From Frigidibacter sp. SD6-1 (lineage in GTDB: Bacteria; Pseudomonadota; Alphaproteobacteria; Rhodobacterales; Rhodobacteraceae): DNA of 64,000 bases. Both the position numbers and the translations under genes were made by a program. A model generated the notes under the pieces. That model had not been told where the DNA came from. It did no database searches and saw nothing but the letters and a program-made list of their open reading frames with translations. Location: assembly GCF_030143255.1 (NCBI RefSeq), contig NZ_JARJNR010000008.1, forward strand, positions 62,001-126,000, read 5' to 3'. Positions 16,113-24,704 of this stretch are shown here, in pieces (position 1 is the stretch's first letter; each line of letters opens with the position of its first letter).

Positions 16113-17066
16113 ATGCTGGACCTTCTGAGCGACATCCTCACCCGCCTCTCGCTGCGCGGCACGCTGTACTTCCGCACGAGCTTTTCCGAGCCATGGGGGG
16201 TCAAGGTGCCGCCCTATCGCAATGTCGCGCGTTTCCATTACGCCCATCGCGGCGATTGCCTGGTGCATGTGCCCGAGACCGGGCAGACCCTGATGCTGGC
16301 GCAGGGCGATCTGGCGATCATACCGCATGGCGCCGCCCATGTGCTGCATTGCCCCAAGACCCTGCCGCCCGAGGCGATGGAACTCGATTCCGTGCTGGAA
16401 CGGTCCGGCTATCGCGGCGAGGGCGTGCTTGTCTGGGGTGGCGATGGCGGCAAGCGCGACATCCAGCTCATATGCGGGCATTTCTCGCTGGCCGAGGGCT
16501 CGCGCCATCTTCTCTTCGAACGGCTGCCGCCGGTTATTCATCTGCGCGGCTACGGCGCCGAGACGGGTCCCTGGCTGGAAGCGACGCTGAAGGTGATCGG
16601 GGCCGAGGCCGGACGGGCGCGTCTGGGCAGCGACCTTATCGCCCTGAAGATGTCCGAGGCGATCTTTGCCCAGGCGATCCGCGCCCATGTCGAGGAGGCG
16701 GCGGCTGGCGACAGCGGCATCGCGGGCTTCGCCGATCCGCATCTGTCGCGCGCCCTGTCGGCCTTTCACCGCGCCCCGGCGCGCAGCTGGACCGTCGCGG
16801 ATCTCGCCCGCGAGGCGGGCCTCTCGCGCACCAGTTTCGCCGAGCGCTTCACCGGCCGGCTGGGTGTCACGCCGATGGCCTATGTCACGTCCTGGCGGAT
16901 GCAGATCGCGCGCGACGCGCTGTCAGCGCGCGGGCTGAGCGTGGCCGAGGCGGCGGAACTGTCGGGCTATGGCTCGGAATCGGCCTTCAGCCGGGTCTTC
17001 AAGAAAGAGATCGGCATGCCGCCCGCCGCCTTCCGCCATGCGCAGGCCGATCTGGAAGCGGCCTGA
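16113..17066 (+). CDS. AraC-family regulator with N-terminal cupin domain
   Basis: 317 aa. The N-terminal cupin-like ligand domain (about 10-180) includes FHYAHRGDCLVHV and LAIIPHGAAHVL. The C-terminal double helix-turn-helix (about 215-312) shows WTVADLAREAGLSRTSFAER and the second-helix signature SGYGSESAFSRVFKKEIGMP. Probable activator or repressor of the SPW membrane protein gene 131 bp downstream. Both gene fronts carry ATCGTCC/GGACGAT repeats, consistent with autoregulation plus control of the neighbour (inference). Confidence 0.92.
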   Translation: MLDLLSDILTRLSLRGTLYFRTSFSEPWGVKVPPYRNVARFHYAHRGDCLVHVPETGQTLMLAQGDLAIIPHGAAHVLHCPKTLPPEAMELDSVLERSGYRGEGVLVWGGDGGKRDIQLICGHFSLAEGSRHLLFERLPPVIHLRGYGAETGPWLEATLKVIGAEAGRARLGSDLIALKMSEAIFAQAIRAHVEEAAAGDSGIAGFADPHLSRALSAFHRAPARSWTVADLAREAGLSRTSFAERFTGRLGVTPMAYVTSWRMQIARDALSARGLSVAEAAELSGYGSESAFSRVFKKEIGMPPAAFRHAQADLEAA

Positions 17067-17068
17067 TC

Positions 17069-17090
17069 ATCGTCCACCCTTTCGGACGAT
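17069..17090. promoter_or_regulatory. Perfect inverted repeat downstream of the AraC gene
   Basis: ATCGTCC-ACCCTTTC-GGACGAT, a perfect 7-8-7 inverted repeat starting just after the AraC stop codon. With its flanks (GCCTGATC to the left, GATCAGGC to the right) it can also fold as a longer hairpin, so it may double as a transcript 3' hairpin. There is no T-run. Confidence 0.55.
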
Positions 17091-17104
17091 CAGGCAGGTC
17101 ATGC

Positions 17105-17127
17105 GAACGATCTGAACTTAATCGTCC
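17105..17127. promoter_or_regulatory. Further half-sites upstream of the SPW gene
   Basis: GAACGAT (17105-17111) and ATCGTCC (17121-17127) repeat the half-sites seen at 16064 and 17069. They lie 70-93 bp before the SPW start, a position suited to an AraC-type activator. Confidence 0.4.
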
Positions 17128-17197
17128 AGGACATTGGGTCTAGGAAGGCGGAAGTGCGGCACCGCCGCCAGACGCCAACCTCACGAAAGGACACAAA

Positions 17198-17560
17198 ATG
17201 CGCTTCGTTACCAAGACCATCCATGCCTGGATCGACTATCCCGTCGCCCTCGCCCTCATCGCGCTGCCCTTCCTGCTGGGCCTCGGCACATCGCACCCGC
17301 TTGCCCTGACCATTTCGCCGGTCGTCGGACTTGCGGCCTTCGCGCTGACCATCTTCACCGATCATCAGACCGGCCTGGTCCGGGTTCTGCCCTACAAGGT
17401 CCATCTGGCGGTGGATCTGTGTGTGGGGCTCCTCTTCCTCGCCCTGCCTTTCGTCCTCGGCTTCAGCGGGCTTGATGCCGCCTACTACTGGCTGAACGGC
17501 GCGGCCGTGGTGACGGTGATCGGCCTCTCGAAACCCGAAGGCACGGCGCTTTCCGCCTGA
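17198..17560 (+). CDS. SPW repeat membrane protein
   Basis: 120 aa with four predicted transmembrane helices arranged as two related halves: WIDYPVALALIALPFLLGLG and AVDLCVGLLFLALPFVLGFSG. This matches the SPW repeat family, whose function is unknown. AAAGGA lies just upstream of the ATG. It probably belongs to the regulon of the AraC protein encoded upstream, given the shared inverted repeats. It ends 20 bp from the convergent csaA gene. Confidence 0.85.
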   Translation: MRFVTKTIHAWIDYPVALALIALPFLLGLGTSHPLALTISPVVGLAAFALTIFTDHQTGLVRVLPYKVHLAVDLCVGLLFLALPFVLGFSGLDAAYYWLNGAAVVTVIGLSKPEGTALSA

Positions 17561-17580
17561 GCGATCCCACAGGGCGGGCG

Positions 17581-17916
17581 CTAGTATAGCCGTCCGCCCA
17601 AGGGCACGTCATGGCCCGGGCCGATCAGCACCACCTCGCCATCGGCATCGGGCACGCCAAGCGTCAGCACCTCGGACATCACCGGGCCGATCTGGCGGGG
17701 CGGGAAATTCACCACCGCCAGAACCTGCCGCCCGATCAGTGCCTCGGGCGTGTAGTGCCGGGTGATCTGGGCGGAGGATTTCTTCACGCCCAACTCCGGT
17801 CCGAAATCGATCCAGAGCCTCACAGCAGGCTTGCGCGCCTCAGGGAACGGTTCGGCGCGGGTAATGCGGCCGACACGGATATCGACCTTCAGGAAATCGT
17901 CGAAGGTAATGGTCAT
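17581..17916 (-). CDS. csaA: CsaA-like tRNA-binding domain protein
   Basis: 111 aa, full length for CsaA. A single OB-fold EMAP/tRNA-binding domain: DFLKVDIRVGRI, then KKSSAQITRHYTPEALIGRQ and VVNFPPRQIGPVMSEVLTLG. CsaA is a dimeric chaperone-like protein linked with export in Bacillus; its role in alphaproteobacteria is not established. Its start overlaps the proC stop by 4 bp (ATGA), so the two genes are translationally coupled. Confidence 0.92.
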   Translation of the reverse strand: MTITFDDFLKVDIRVGRITRAEPFPEARKPAVRLWIDFGPELGVKKSSAQITRHYTPEALIGRQVLAVVNFPPRQIGPVMSEVLTLGVPDADGEVVLIGPGHDVPLGGRLY

Positions 17917-18725
17917 CGCCCAAGCTCCCTGCCCCGTTTGGCCGCGGCATGGACGGCCTCTTTCAAGAGCGCCGGGAAACCGCGCCCTTCATCCATCAGC
18001 ACCTTCAGCGCCGCCGCCGTGGTGCCACCCGGCGAGGTGACATTCACCCTGAGCTGATCCGGCGCCTCGGCCGCCGCCTCGGCCAGCGCGCCCGCGCCCG
18101 CGACCGTGGCCTTGGCAAGCTGCATGGCCAGCGCGGGCGGCAGGCCCTCGGCCGCACCCGCCGCCGCGAGCGTTTCGATCAAGTGAAACACGTAGGCCGG
18201 GCCGGAGCCGGAGACGGCCGTGACCGCATCCATCTGATGCTCGCCCTCGAGCCGCACCACCTGACCAACCGCCGACAGAAGCTCTTCCGCCTGCGCCAGA
18301 TGCGTGCCGGTCACCGCCGTGTTGCCGCAGATCGCCGTGATGCCCTTGCCGATGGCGGCGGGCGTGTTGGGCATCGCCCGCACGATCGGCGTCGCCCTGC
18401 CCAACACCCGCTCATAGGTCGCAATCGTCGTCCCTGCCGCGACGGTCAGGAAAAGCGTCCCGCCGCCGCCAAGGGCTGCAAGACCGGGAAGCGCCTCCGC
18501 CATCATCTGCGGCTTCACGGCGATGAGAACAATGGCCGGGTCTGGCGGCAGTCCCTGATTGATCCGCACCCCCTGCCCTGTCAGCCAGTCGCTCGGGTTC
18601 GGGTCGCTGACCCAGACCGCGCCCGGCGCCAGCCCACGTTCGAGCCAGCCCGCAAGCATGGCCGAGCCCATTTTGCCGCAACCGATCAGCACGAGGCCGC
18701 GGCGGTCCAGTTCCGTCATCGACAT
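17913..18725 (-). CDS. proC: Pyrroline-5-carboxylate reductase
   Basis: 270 aa. Last step of proline synthesis: reduces P5C with NAD(P)H. The Rossmann motif near the N-terminus is LIGCGKMGSAMLAGW. Family signatures are RAMPNTPAAIGKGITAIC, AVSGSGPAYVFHLIE and the C-terminal VNVTSPGGTTAAALKVL. Downstream of a YbjN-like gene by 54 bp and overlapping csaA, so a three-gene operon is likely. Confidence 0.95.
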   Translation of the reverse strand: MSMTELDRRGLVLIGCGKMGSAMLAGWLERGLAPGAVWVSDPNPSDWLTGQGVRINQGLPPDPAIVLIAVKPQMMAEALPGLAALGGGGTLFLTVAAGTTIATYERVLGRATPIVRAMPNTPAAIGKGITAICGNTAVTGTHLAQAEELLSAVGQVVRLEGEHQMDAVTAVSGSGPAYVFHLIETLAAAGAAEGLPPALAMQLAKATVAGAGALAEAAAEAPDQLRVNVTSPGGTTAAALKVLMDEGRGFPALLKEAVHAAAKRGRELGR

Positions 18726-18779
18726 GAATGATCCTCCATCGCCCGCGACATTACAGGCGCGCGCGGCAGAGGAAAGGGG

Positions 18780-19283
18780 TCAGGCGCGGCCGTAGGCCTC
18801 GTTCAGCGCCACGTCGAGCGCGCGTTCCGGCGCATCATCGCCCCAGGCGACCAGCTGGAAGGCGGGATAGAAACGCTCCGCAGCGAGAACCGCCTGGGTG
18901 ATCAGCCGGTCGATCTGTTCGGGCGTGGCGATCTGGCTGCCCGCCAGAACCAGGCCATAGCGCCAGACCATCAGGCGCTGTTCGGCCCAGAAGGTGAAGG
19001 CGCCCGACCAGACCATGTCATTGGCCCGGTTCAGGACTTCGTAGAGGGCCGGAAGCTTCTCGGACGGCGGATCCATTTCGAAGGTCGCGATCAGCCGCAG
19101 CGTTTCGTCATGGCCCGACCAGGCGAGGGTGATGGAATAGGTGCGCCACTGTCCCTCGACCGTCATCGCGATCTGATCGTCGGTGACGCGGTCGAAGTCC
19201 CACTGATGCGATTCGGCAAAAGTCTCGACGATATCAATCGGATGGATCTCGTCCGATCCGAGGAATTCTTCGGAAATCGACAT
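18780..19283 (-). CDS. YbjN domain protein
   Basis: 167 aa. YbjN-type type III secretion chaperone-like fold: HPIDIVETFAESHQWDFDRV, a central beta region (YSITLAWSGHDETLRLIATF), and a helical C-terminus. In Rhodobacteraceae it is commonly next to proC, as here. The biological role is poorly known; E. coli YbjN affects motility and stress traits. The start at 19283 (MSISEEFLG) follows AAGGGCCGGGC. Confidence 0.85.
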   Translation of the reverse strand: MSISEEFLGSDEIHPIDIVETFAESHQWDFDRVTDDQIAMTVEGQWRTYSITLAWSGHDETLRLIATFEMDPPSEKLPALYEVLNRANDMVWSGAFTFWAEQRLMVWRYGLVLAGSQIATPEQIDRLITQAVLAAERFYPAFQLVAWGDDAPERALDVALNEAYGRA

Positions 19284-19462
19284 GCCCGGCCCTTGCTTTA
19301 TTGGCAGATGGGACGCTACCCCCAAATGCTCGGTGTTCCTACAAGGTTCGGCGTTGCCTGTCGCCTCCCCTTACCAGATATGGTGAACGCAGGGGTCGGG
19401 GCTGTAAAGCTTTATTTCTCCACAGGTTGCCGGATGGCGACCAATCACGGCCCCGAAAAGCA

Positions 19463-19489
19463 AAAGACGGGGCACGAGGCCCCGTCTTT
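19463..19489 (-). terminator. Rho-independent terminator of the cold-shock gene
   Basis: Minus strand: 11-bp stem AAAGACGGGGC / GCCCCGTCTTT, 5-nt loop, then TTGCTTTTC. It starts 20 bp after the stop codon of the gene at 19509-19715. Confidence 0.85.
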
Positions 19490-19508
19490 CAGTCCGTCAG
19501 GCCTGAGA

Positions 19509-19715
19509 TCAGGCGAGTTGGAGGTTCGTCGCCGATTCGCGGCCGTCGCGGCCCGCTTCGATGTCGAAGGTGACCTTCTGGCCGTCCTTCAGTTCGCGGA
19601 TGCCCGCACGCTCAAGCGCGGTGATGTGGACGAACACGTCCTTCTTGCCGCCATCGGGGGCGATGAAGCCGAAGCCTTTGGTGGCATTGAACCATTTCAC
19701 GGAGCCGGTGGCCAT
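19509..19715 (-). CDS. cspA: Cold-shock protein, CspA family
   Basis: 68 aa, single cold-shock domain with both RNA-binding motifs: KGFGFIAPD (RNP1) and DVFVHITAL (RNP2). Binds single-stranded RNA/DNA as an RNA chaperone. The start at 19715 follows AGGAGACACACG. The 179 bp upstream, to the codA stop, must hold its promoter and leader. This stretch is A+T-richer near 19810-19860, but I cannot fix boxes with confidence. Monocistronic, ending in a clear terminator. Confidence 0.95.
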   Translation of the reverse strand: MATGSVKWFNATKGFGFIAPDGGKKDVFVHITALERAGIRELKDGQKVTFDIEAGRDGRESATNLQLA

Positions 19716-19894
19716 CGTGTGTCTCCTATAAAACCCGCCCGCAGGATGCGGCGGCTCGGCGCAGTCAGGCAGAATCGAAAGCTGAGGCCGAAGTCGGAGA
19801 CAGGGTCGATAAAGTAACGTCGCCATGCCGATATGGACCCTATTTGTCCACAAAGCAAGGAAAATCGGGGCTTAGCGGTTTGAGGCCGGACGGA

Positions 19895-21169
19895 TCAGCG
19901 GTCGGGATGACGCCGCCGGACCGTGCCGGGCCGCCCTGCAATCGTCAGCCGTGTGTCGTTTCGGTGCCGCCGGGCGATGACCTTGCCGTTCGCCACGACC
20001 GCCAGACGTTCGGCCCGGAGCCGCAGCGCCTCGGTCGGGTTGCCAGCGTCGAGAACCACAAGCGAGGCCTTGTCGCCGACCTTCAGCCCATAGCCCTCTA
20101 GGTTCATGATCCGCGCATTGTCCTCGGTCACCATGCGGAAACAGCGGGCCATCTCTTCGGGATGGGTCATCTGCGCGACATGGAGCCCCATGAAAGCCAC
20201 GTCGAGCATGTCGGCGGTGCCCAAGGAATACCAGGGGTCCATCACGCAATCCTGGCCCCAGCCAACAGTGATGCCCTGGGCCTGCATCTCCTTCACCCGG
20301 GTCAGGCCCCGGCGCTTGGGATAGGTGTCGTGGCGGCCTTGCAAAGTGATATTTATCAACGGGTTGGGGATCGCGGTCATCCCGCTTTCGGCAATCAGCG
20401 GCAGGAGTTTCGAGACATAGTAATTGTCCATCGAATGCATGCTGGTCAAATGGCTTCCCGCCGCCCTGCCCCCAAGCCCGTGGCGCGTGACCTCGCGCGC
20501 CATCACCTCGACATGGCGGGACATCGGGTCGTCGGTCTCGTCGCAATGGACGTCCCACATCAGGCCCCGTTCGGCGGCGATCCGGCCAAGGTCGCGCAAG
20601 CTCTCCGTCCCCTCCTCCATCGTCCGTTCGAAATGCGGGATGCCGCCCACCACATCGACACCCATGTCAAGCGCGCGGATCACGTTCTCGCGGCCCGTCT
20701 TCGTGCGGTACAGCCCGTCCTGGGGAAAGGCCACCAGTTGCAGATCGATATAGGGCGCGACGCGGGCCTTCACTTCCAGCATCGCCTCGACGCCGCGCAG
20801 ATGGTCGGGCGTGGTGTCGACATGCGTGCGGATCGCCAAGAGGCCCATCGAGGCCGCCCAGTCGCAATAAGTCACCGCCCGGTCGACCATCTCGTCAACG
20901 GTGGCGATTTCCCGCAACTCCCCCCACAGCGCGATCCCTTCCAGCAGCGTGCCCGAAGCGTTCACGCGGGGGGTGCCGTAGGAGAGTGTCGCATCCATGT
21001 GGAAATGCGGGTCGACGAAGGGCGGCGAGACGAGATCGCCGGTGGCATCGATCACCTCGCGCGCCGCGCCCTCGATCCGGCCCAGGGCGGCGATCCGGTC
21101 GCCCCTGATCCCGATGTCGCTGGCCGTGCCGTCTGGCAGGGTCCCGCCCTTGATCAGAAGATCGAACAT
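19895..21169 (-). CDS. codA: CodA-like cytosine deaminase / amidohydrolase
   Basis: 424 aa, close to E. coli CodA (427 aa). Metal-dependent amidohydrolase: His55 and His57 in FVDPHFHMDATLS, then DVHCDETDD, GSHLTSMHSM, and the Asp of GWGQDCVMDPWYSLGTADML. All align in order with the CodA metal and catalytic residues. It should deaminate cytosine or a related base, but relatives act on isoguanine or other heterocycles, so the substrate is not certain. The ATG overlaps the stop of the ABC permease gene by one base. It is the last gene of a BMP-type importer operon, which fits base salvage. Confidence 0.88.
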   Translation of the reverse strand: MFDLLIKGGTLPDGTASDIGIRGDRIAALGRIEGAAREVIDATGDLVSPPFVDPHFHMDATLSYGTPRVNASGTLLEGIALWGELREIATVDEMVDRAVTYCDWAASMGLLAIRTHVDTTPDHLRGVEAMLEVKARVAPYIDLQLVAFPQDGLYRTKTGRENVIRALDMGVDVVGGIPHFERTMEEGTESLRDLGRIAAERGLMWDVHCDETDDPMSRHVEVMAREVTRHGLGGRAAGSHLTSMHSMDNYYVSKLLPLIAESGMTAIPNPLINITLQGRHDTYPKRRGLTRVKEMQAQGITVGWGQDCVMDPWYSLGTADMLDVAFMGLHVAQMTHPEEMARCFRMVTEDNARIMNLEGYGLKVGDKASLVVLDAGNPTEALRLRAERLAVVANGKVIARRHRNDTRLTIAGRPGTVRRRHPDR

Positions 21170-22113
21170 CAGCGTTCCCCCTTGTTGAACGGCATCATCA
21201 ACGCCGCCGGCACCTCGGCCCGCCGCGACATCAGGATCAGCGCGAGGATGGAGAGGACATAGGGTACCATCAGGAAGAGCTGATAGGGTACAACCGCGCC
21301 CATCGGCGTCTGCTGCAGCCGCACCTGAAGCGCATCGAAGGCTGCGAACAAAAGCGCGCCGAGCGCGGCCTTTCCCGGCCGCCAGGCGCCAAAAACTACC
21401 AGCGCGATGCATATCCAGCCGCGCCCGTTCACCATCTCGAAGAAGAACGACGAAAAGGCCGACATGGTCAGGAAGGCCCCGCCCACCGCCATCAGGCCCG
21501 ATCCGGCGATGACCGCCCCCATGCGGATCGCAGTGACGGAAAGGCCCTGCGCCTCGACCGAAGCCGGGTTTTCCCCCGCCGCCCGGATCGCGAGACCGAG
21601 GGGCGTGCGGTAAAGGAGGAGCCAGACCGCAAGGATCAGCGCGAAAGCCAGATAGGTCAGCGCGGTCTGGGCGAAGAAGGCAGGCCCGATCAGCGGAAGC
21701 TTCGCCAGAAGCGGTATCTCGAGCGGCTGGAAGGGCTCGATCTTCGGCGGCGAGGTCACCTCGGGCAGCGACAGCCGATAGGCGAAATAGGCCGTAGCTG
21801 TGGCCAGAAGCGTGACCCCGAGCCCCACCACATGCTGCGACAGCCCAAACGGCACGGTGAGCACCGCATGCAGGAAACCGAAGGCCATGCCCACCAGCAT
21901 GGCGACCAGCACCCCGGTCCAGAGGCCGAAGCCGAGATAGACCGTCATCCAGCCCGCGAAGGCGCCCGCGACCATGATCCCCTCGATGCCGAGGTTCAGG
22001 ACGCCCGCGCGTTCGCAGATCAACTCGCCAAGCGTGGCGAAGATCAGGGGCGAGGCGATGCGCACCGCGGCGGCCCAGAAGCTCGCATTCAGGAGGATGT
22101 CGAAGAGATCCAT
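21169..22113 (-). CDS. ABC transporter permease, nucleoside/purine (BMP) type
   Basis: 314 aa, about eight hydrophobic helices, with the conserved segment LGELICERAGVLNLGIEGIM of the YufQ/NupQ-type permease branch. Second permease of the importer whose other parts are encoded by the three preceding genes. Starts one base after the upstream permease stop (TAA-G-ATG) and overlaps codA by one base. Confidence 0.92.
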   Translation of the reverse strand: MDLFDILLNASFWAAAVRIASPLIFATLGELICERAGVLNLGIEGIMVAGAFAGWMTVYLGFGLWTGVLVAMLVGMAFGFLHAVLTVPFGLSQHVVGLGVTLLATATAYFAYRLSLPEVTSPPKIEPFQPLEIPLLAKLPLIGPAFFAQTALTYLAFALILAVWLLLYRTPLGLAIRAAGENPASVEAQGLSVTAIRMGAVIAGSGLMAVGGAFLTMSAFSSFFFEMVNGRGWICIALVVFGAWRPGKAALGALLFAAFDALQVRLQQTPMGAVVPYQLFLMVPYVLSILALILMSRRAEVPAALMMPFNKGER

Positions 22114-22114
22114 C

Positions 22115-23164
22115 TTACCTCCAGCGGACGCGGGCGTGGGTGAGCCTGAGCGCCAGCACCATGGTCAGAAGCGCGGTCGCGGTCAGGATGTCGGCGATAT
22201 AGGTGGGCACGGCGGCGGCGCGGCTCATGCTGTCGGCGCCGACGAAGACGCCCGCGACGAAGAGGGCGGAGAGGATCACGCCGAGCGGGTTGAGGAGCGC
22301 CAGCATCGCGACGATGATCCCCGCGTAGCCAAAGCCCGGGCTGAGATCGAGCGTCAGGTTGCCCTTCAGCCCCGCCACCTCGGAAAAGCCAGCAAGCGCG
22401 GCAAGCCCGCCCGACAGAAGCGCGGTCTTCACCATCACCCGGTTGACCGGAATGCCCGCAAAACGCGCCGCCTCGGCATTCAGCCCCACGGCGCGGATTT
22501 CATAGCCCAAGGTCGTGCGGGTCTGGATCACCCAGACCGCGAGCGCCGCCAGAAGGGCGAGCGCAAAGCCCCAATGCAGCCTGAGGCCGGTCACGATCCG
22601 CGGCAGCCGCGCCTCGGGGATCAGCGCGGCGGACTTGGGCCAGCCCATTCCCATCGGATCCTTCATCGGTCCTTCCAGAAGATAGGACACGAAGAGAAGC
22701 ATGATGAAGTTGAAGAGAAGCGTGGTCACGACCTCGTCGACGCCGAGGCGGGTCTTCAGCAGCACCGGGCCCAGAAGGATCGCGGCACCGGCAAGCATCG
22801 CCGCAAGCGCCAGAAGCGGCAGAAGCAGCGGCGCGGGCAGGCCAAGCGCCCCGGTCCCCAGAAGCACGGTGACGACCGCGCCCGCGTAAAGCTGCGCCTC
22901 CGCCCCGATGTTCCACAACCGCGCCCGGAAGGCGACGGCGGCGGCAAGGCCGGTGAAGATCAAGGGCGTCGCCCGGTTCAGCGTCTCCAGCAGCGCGAAT
23001 TTCGACCCGGCCGCGCCCTGAACGATCAGCCCGAGGGTCGCGAAGGGATTGGCACCAGCGAGAAGCGCCAGAAGCGAGGCGGCGATGACCGTGAGCACCA
23101 AGGCGACGGCGGGCAGGCCGATCCGCCGCGCCAGAGTGGGATTGGCGATCGGTTCAAGCCGCAT
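22115..23164 (-). CDS. ABC transporter permease, nucleoside/purine (BMP) type
   Basis: 349 aa with about nine membrane helices. The cytoplasmic coupling-loop region includes EIRAVGLNAEAARFAGI. YufP/NupP-like. The start at 23164 (MRLEPIANP) overlaps the ATPase gene by 11 bp. It forms the membrane channel with the permease encoded next. Confidence 0.92.
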   Translation of the reverse strand: MRLEPIANPTLARRIGLPAVALVLTVIAASLLALLAGANPFATLGLIVQGAAGSKFALLETLNRATPLIFTGLAAAVAFRARLWNIGAEAQLYAGAVVTVLLGTGALGLPAPLLLPLLALAAMLAGAAILLGPVLLKTRLGVDEVVTTLLFNFIMLLFVSYLLEGPMKDPMGMGWPKSAALIPEARLPRIVTGLRLHWGFALALLAALAVWVIQTRTTLGYEIRAVGLNAEAARFAGIPVNRVMVKTALLSGGLAALAGFSEVAGLKGNLTLDLSPGFGYAGIIVAMLALLNPLGVILSALFVAGVFVGADSMSRAAAVPTYIADILTATALLTMVLALRLTHARVRWR

Positions 23165-24704
23165 GATGCGCCCCCCCGAACCCCTGCCCCGCCATCCACA
23201 GCCCAAGCTCGGCAGGCGTCTTCGTGCCCCGCGCGAAACCCGGCGAGAGCTGCCCCTCGTAGATCACATGGATGACATCCGACAGCGCCGTGACCTCGTC
23301 AAGGTCTTCCGAAATCAGAAGGATCGCCGCACCCGCGTCGCGTGCCGCGATCAGGCGGTTATGGACGAAAGTCACCGCGCCGATATCAAGGCCCCGGACC
23401 GGCTGGTTGGCCAGAATGATCCGCGGGCCCGCTTCCAGAACCCGGCCGAGGATCAGTTTCTGCATGTTGCCGCCGGACAGAAGCCGGATGCGGGCCGAAG
23501 GCCCCGGGCAGCGCACGTCATAGGTGTCGATGATCCGCCGTGCGAACATGTCCGCGGCGCGCCAGTCCATCCAGCCCCTCCGGCTCATCGGCTGGCGGGC
23601 GTAGCTTTCAAGAATCGCATTTTCGGCAAGCGAGAAATCCGCGACGGTTCCGCTGCGGTGGCGATCCTCGGGAATGCGGGCGATCCCGGCGGCAATGGCG
23701 GCACGCGGCGACCAGTCGGCATTCTGGCCGCCGTCCAGTTCCATCCGCCCGGCGACCGGGCTTTCCAACCCGCCGATCAGCGCGGCGAGCGCGGACTGGC
23801 CATTGCCCGACACGCCCGCCAGCCCGATGATCTGGCCAGCCCTGAGGTCAAGGTCGACGCCCTTCAGCCCCGGCGCATTGCCTCGTCGCGCGGTATCCAC
23901 GGCCTTCAACGTCAGAAGCGCGGGCCCCGGCGCCCGGTCGGCCACCTTAGGCGCGGCAATCTCGGCCCCCACCATCATCTCGGCCAGCCGGTGCCGGTCG
24001 GTCCGCGCCGTCTCGACCTCGCCCACAAGTTTTCCATGGCGCAGGACGAGTACGCGGGAGGAGATTTCCATCACTTCGCCCAGCTTGTGCGAGATGAAGA
24101 TGATCGAGAGGCCAAGCGCCACCGCCTTCTTCAGGGTCGCGAAAAGCGCGGTGGTTTCCTGCGGGGTCAGGACCGCTGTCGGCTCGTCCAGGATCAGGAT
24201 ACGCGCGTCGCGATAAAGCGCCTTCAGGATCTCCACCCTCTGGCGTTCGCCGACCGAGAGGGAACCGACCCGGGCATCGGGGTGAACGGCGAGGCCGAAG
24301 TCCTGCGCAAGCCTGTTCACACGCGTCCGCGCCGCCGCCTTGCCGAGGCTGGCCGAAAAAAGCGGCCGTGTGCCGAGAAGGACATTGTCGAGGACCGACA
24401 GGTTGTCGGCGAGCGTGAAATGCTGATGCACCATGCCGACACCGGCGGCGAGCGCCGCGCGCGGATGGCCGGGCGGAAGGGGCTGTCCGAAGACCTCGAC
24501 TGTACCTTCATCGGCCGTGTAATGGCCAAAAAGGATGTTCATCAGCGTGGTCTTGCCCGCGCCGTTTTCGCCGAGAAGGGCGATGACCTCGCCCTTTCTC
24601 AGATCGAACCCGATCGCGTCGTTGGCCAGAAGCGCGCCGAAGCGCTTGGTGATGCCGGAGAGGCGGAGGACAACCTCCGCCCCGTCCCTTTCCCGGTCAG
24701 TCAC
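23154..24704 (-). CDS. ABC transporter ATP-binding protein, duplicated, nucleoside/purine type
   Basis: 516 aa with two nucleotide-binding domains. NBD1 has Walker A GENGAGKTT, signature SVGERQRVEILKAL and Walker B ILILDEPTAVL. NBD2 has a degenerate Walker A (GVSGNGQSA), signature LLSGGNMQKLILGR and an altered Walker B region IILANQPVRGLDIG. This layout matches YufO/NupO-type and sugar importer ATPases, where the second site is degenerate. The GTG start overlaps the upstream TGA stop (GTGA). Confidence 0.93.
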   Translation of the reverse strand: MTDRERDGAEVVLRLSGITKRFGALLANDAIGFDLRKGEVIALLGENGAGKTTLMNILFGHYTADEGTVEVFGQPLPPGHPRAALAAGVGMVHQHFTLADNLSVLDNVLLGTRPLFSASLGKAAARTRVNRLAQDFGLAVHPDARVGSLSVGERQRVEILKALYRDARILILDEPTAVLTPQETTALFATLKKAVALGLSIIFISHKLGEVMEISSRVLVLRHGKLVGEVETARTDRHRLAEMMVGAEIAAPKVADRAPGPALLTLKAVDTARRGNAPGLKGVDLDLRAGQIIGLAGVSGNGQSALAALIGGLESPVAGRMELDGGQNADWSPRAAIAAGIARIPEDRHRSGTVADFSLAENAILESYARQPMSRRGWMDWRAADMFARRIIDTYDVRCPGPSARIRLLSGGNMQKLILGRVLEAGPRIILANQPVRGLDIGAVTFVHNRLIAARDAGAAILLISEDLDEVTALSDVIHVIYEGQLSPGFARGTKTPAELGLWMAGQGFGGAHHAA

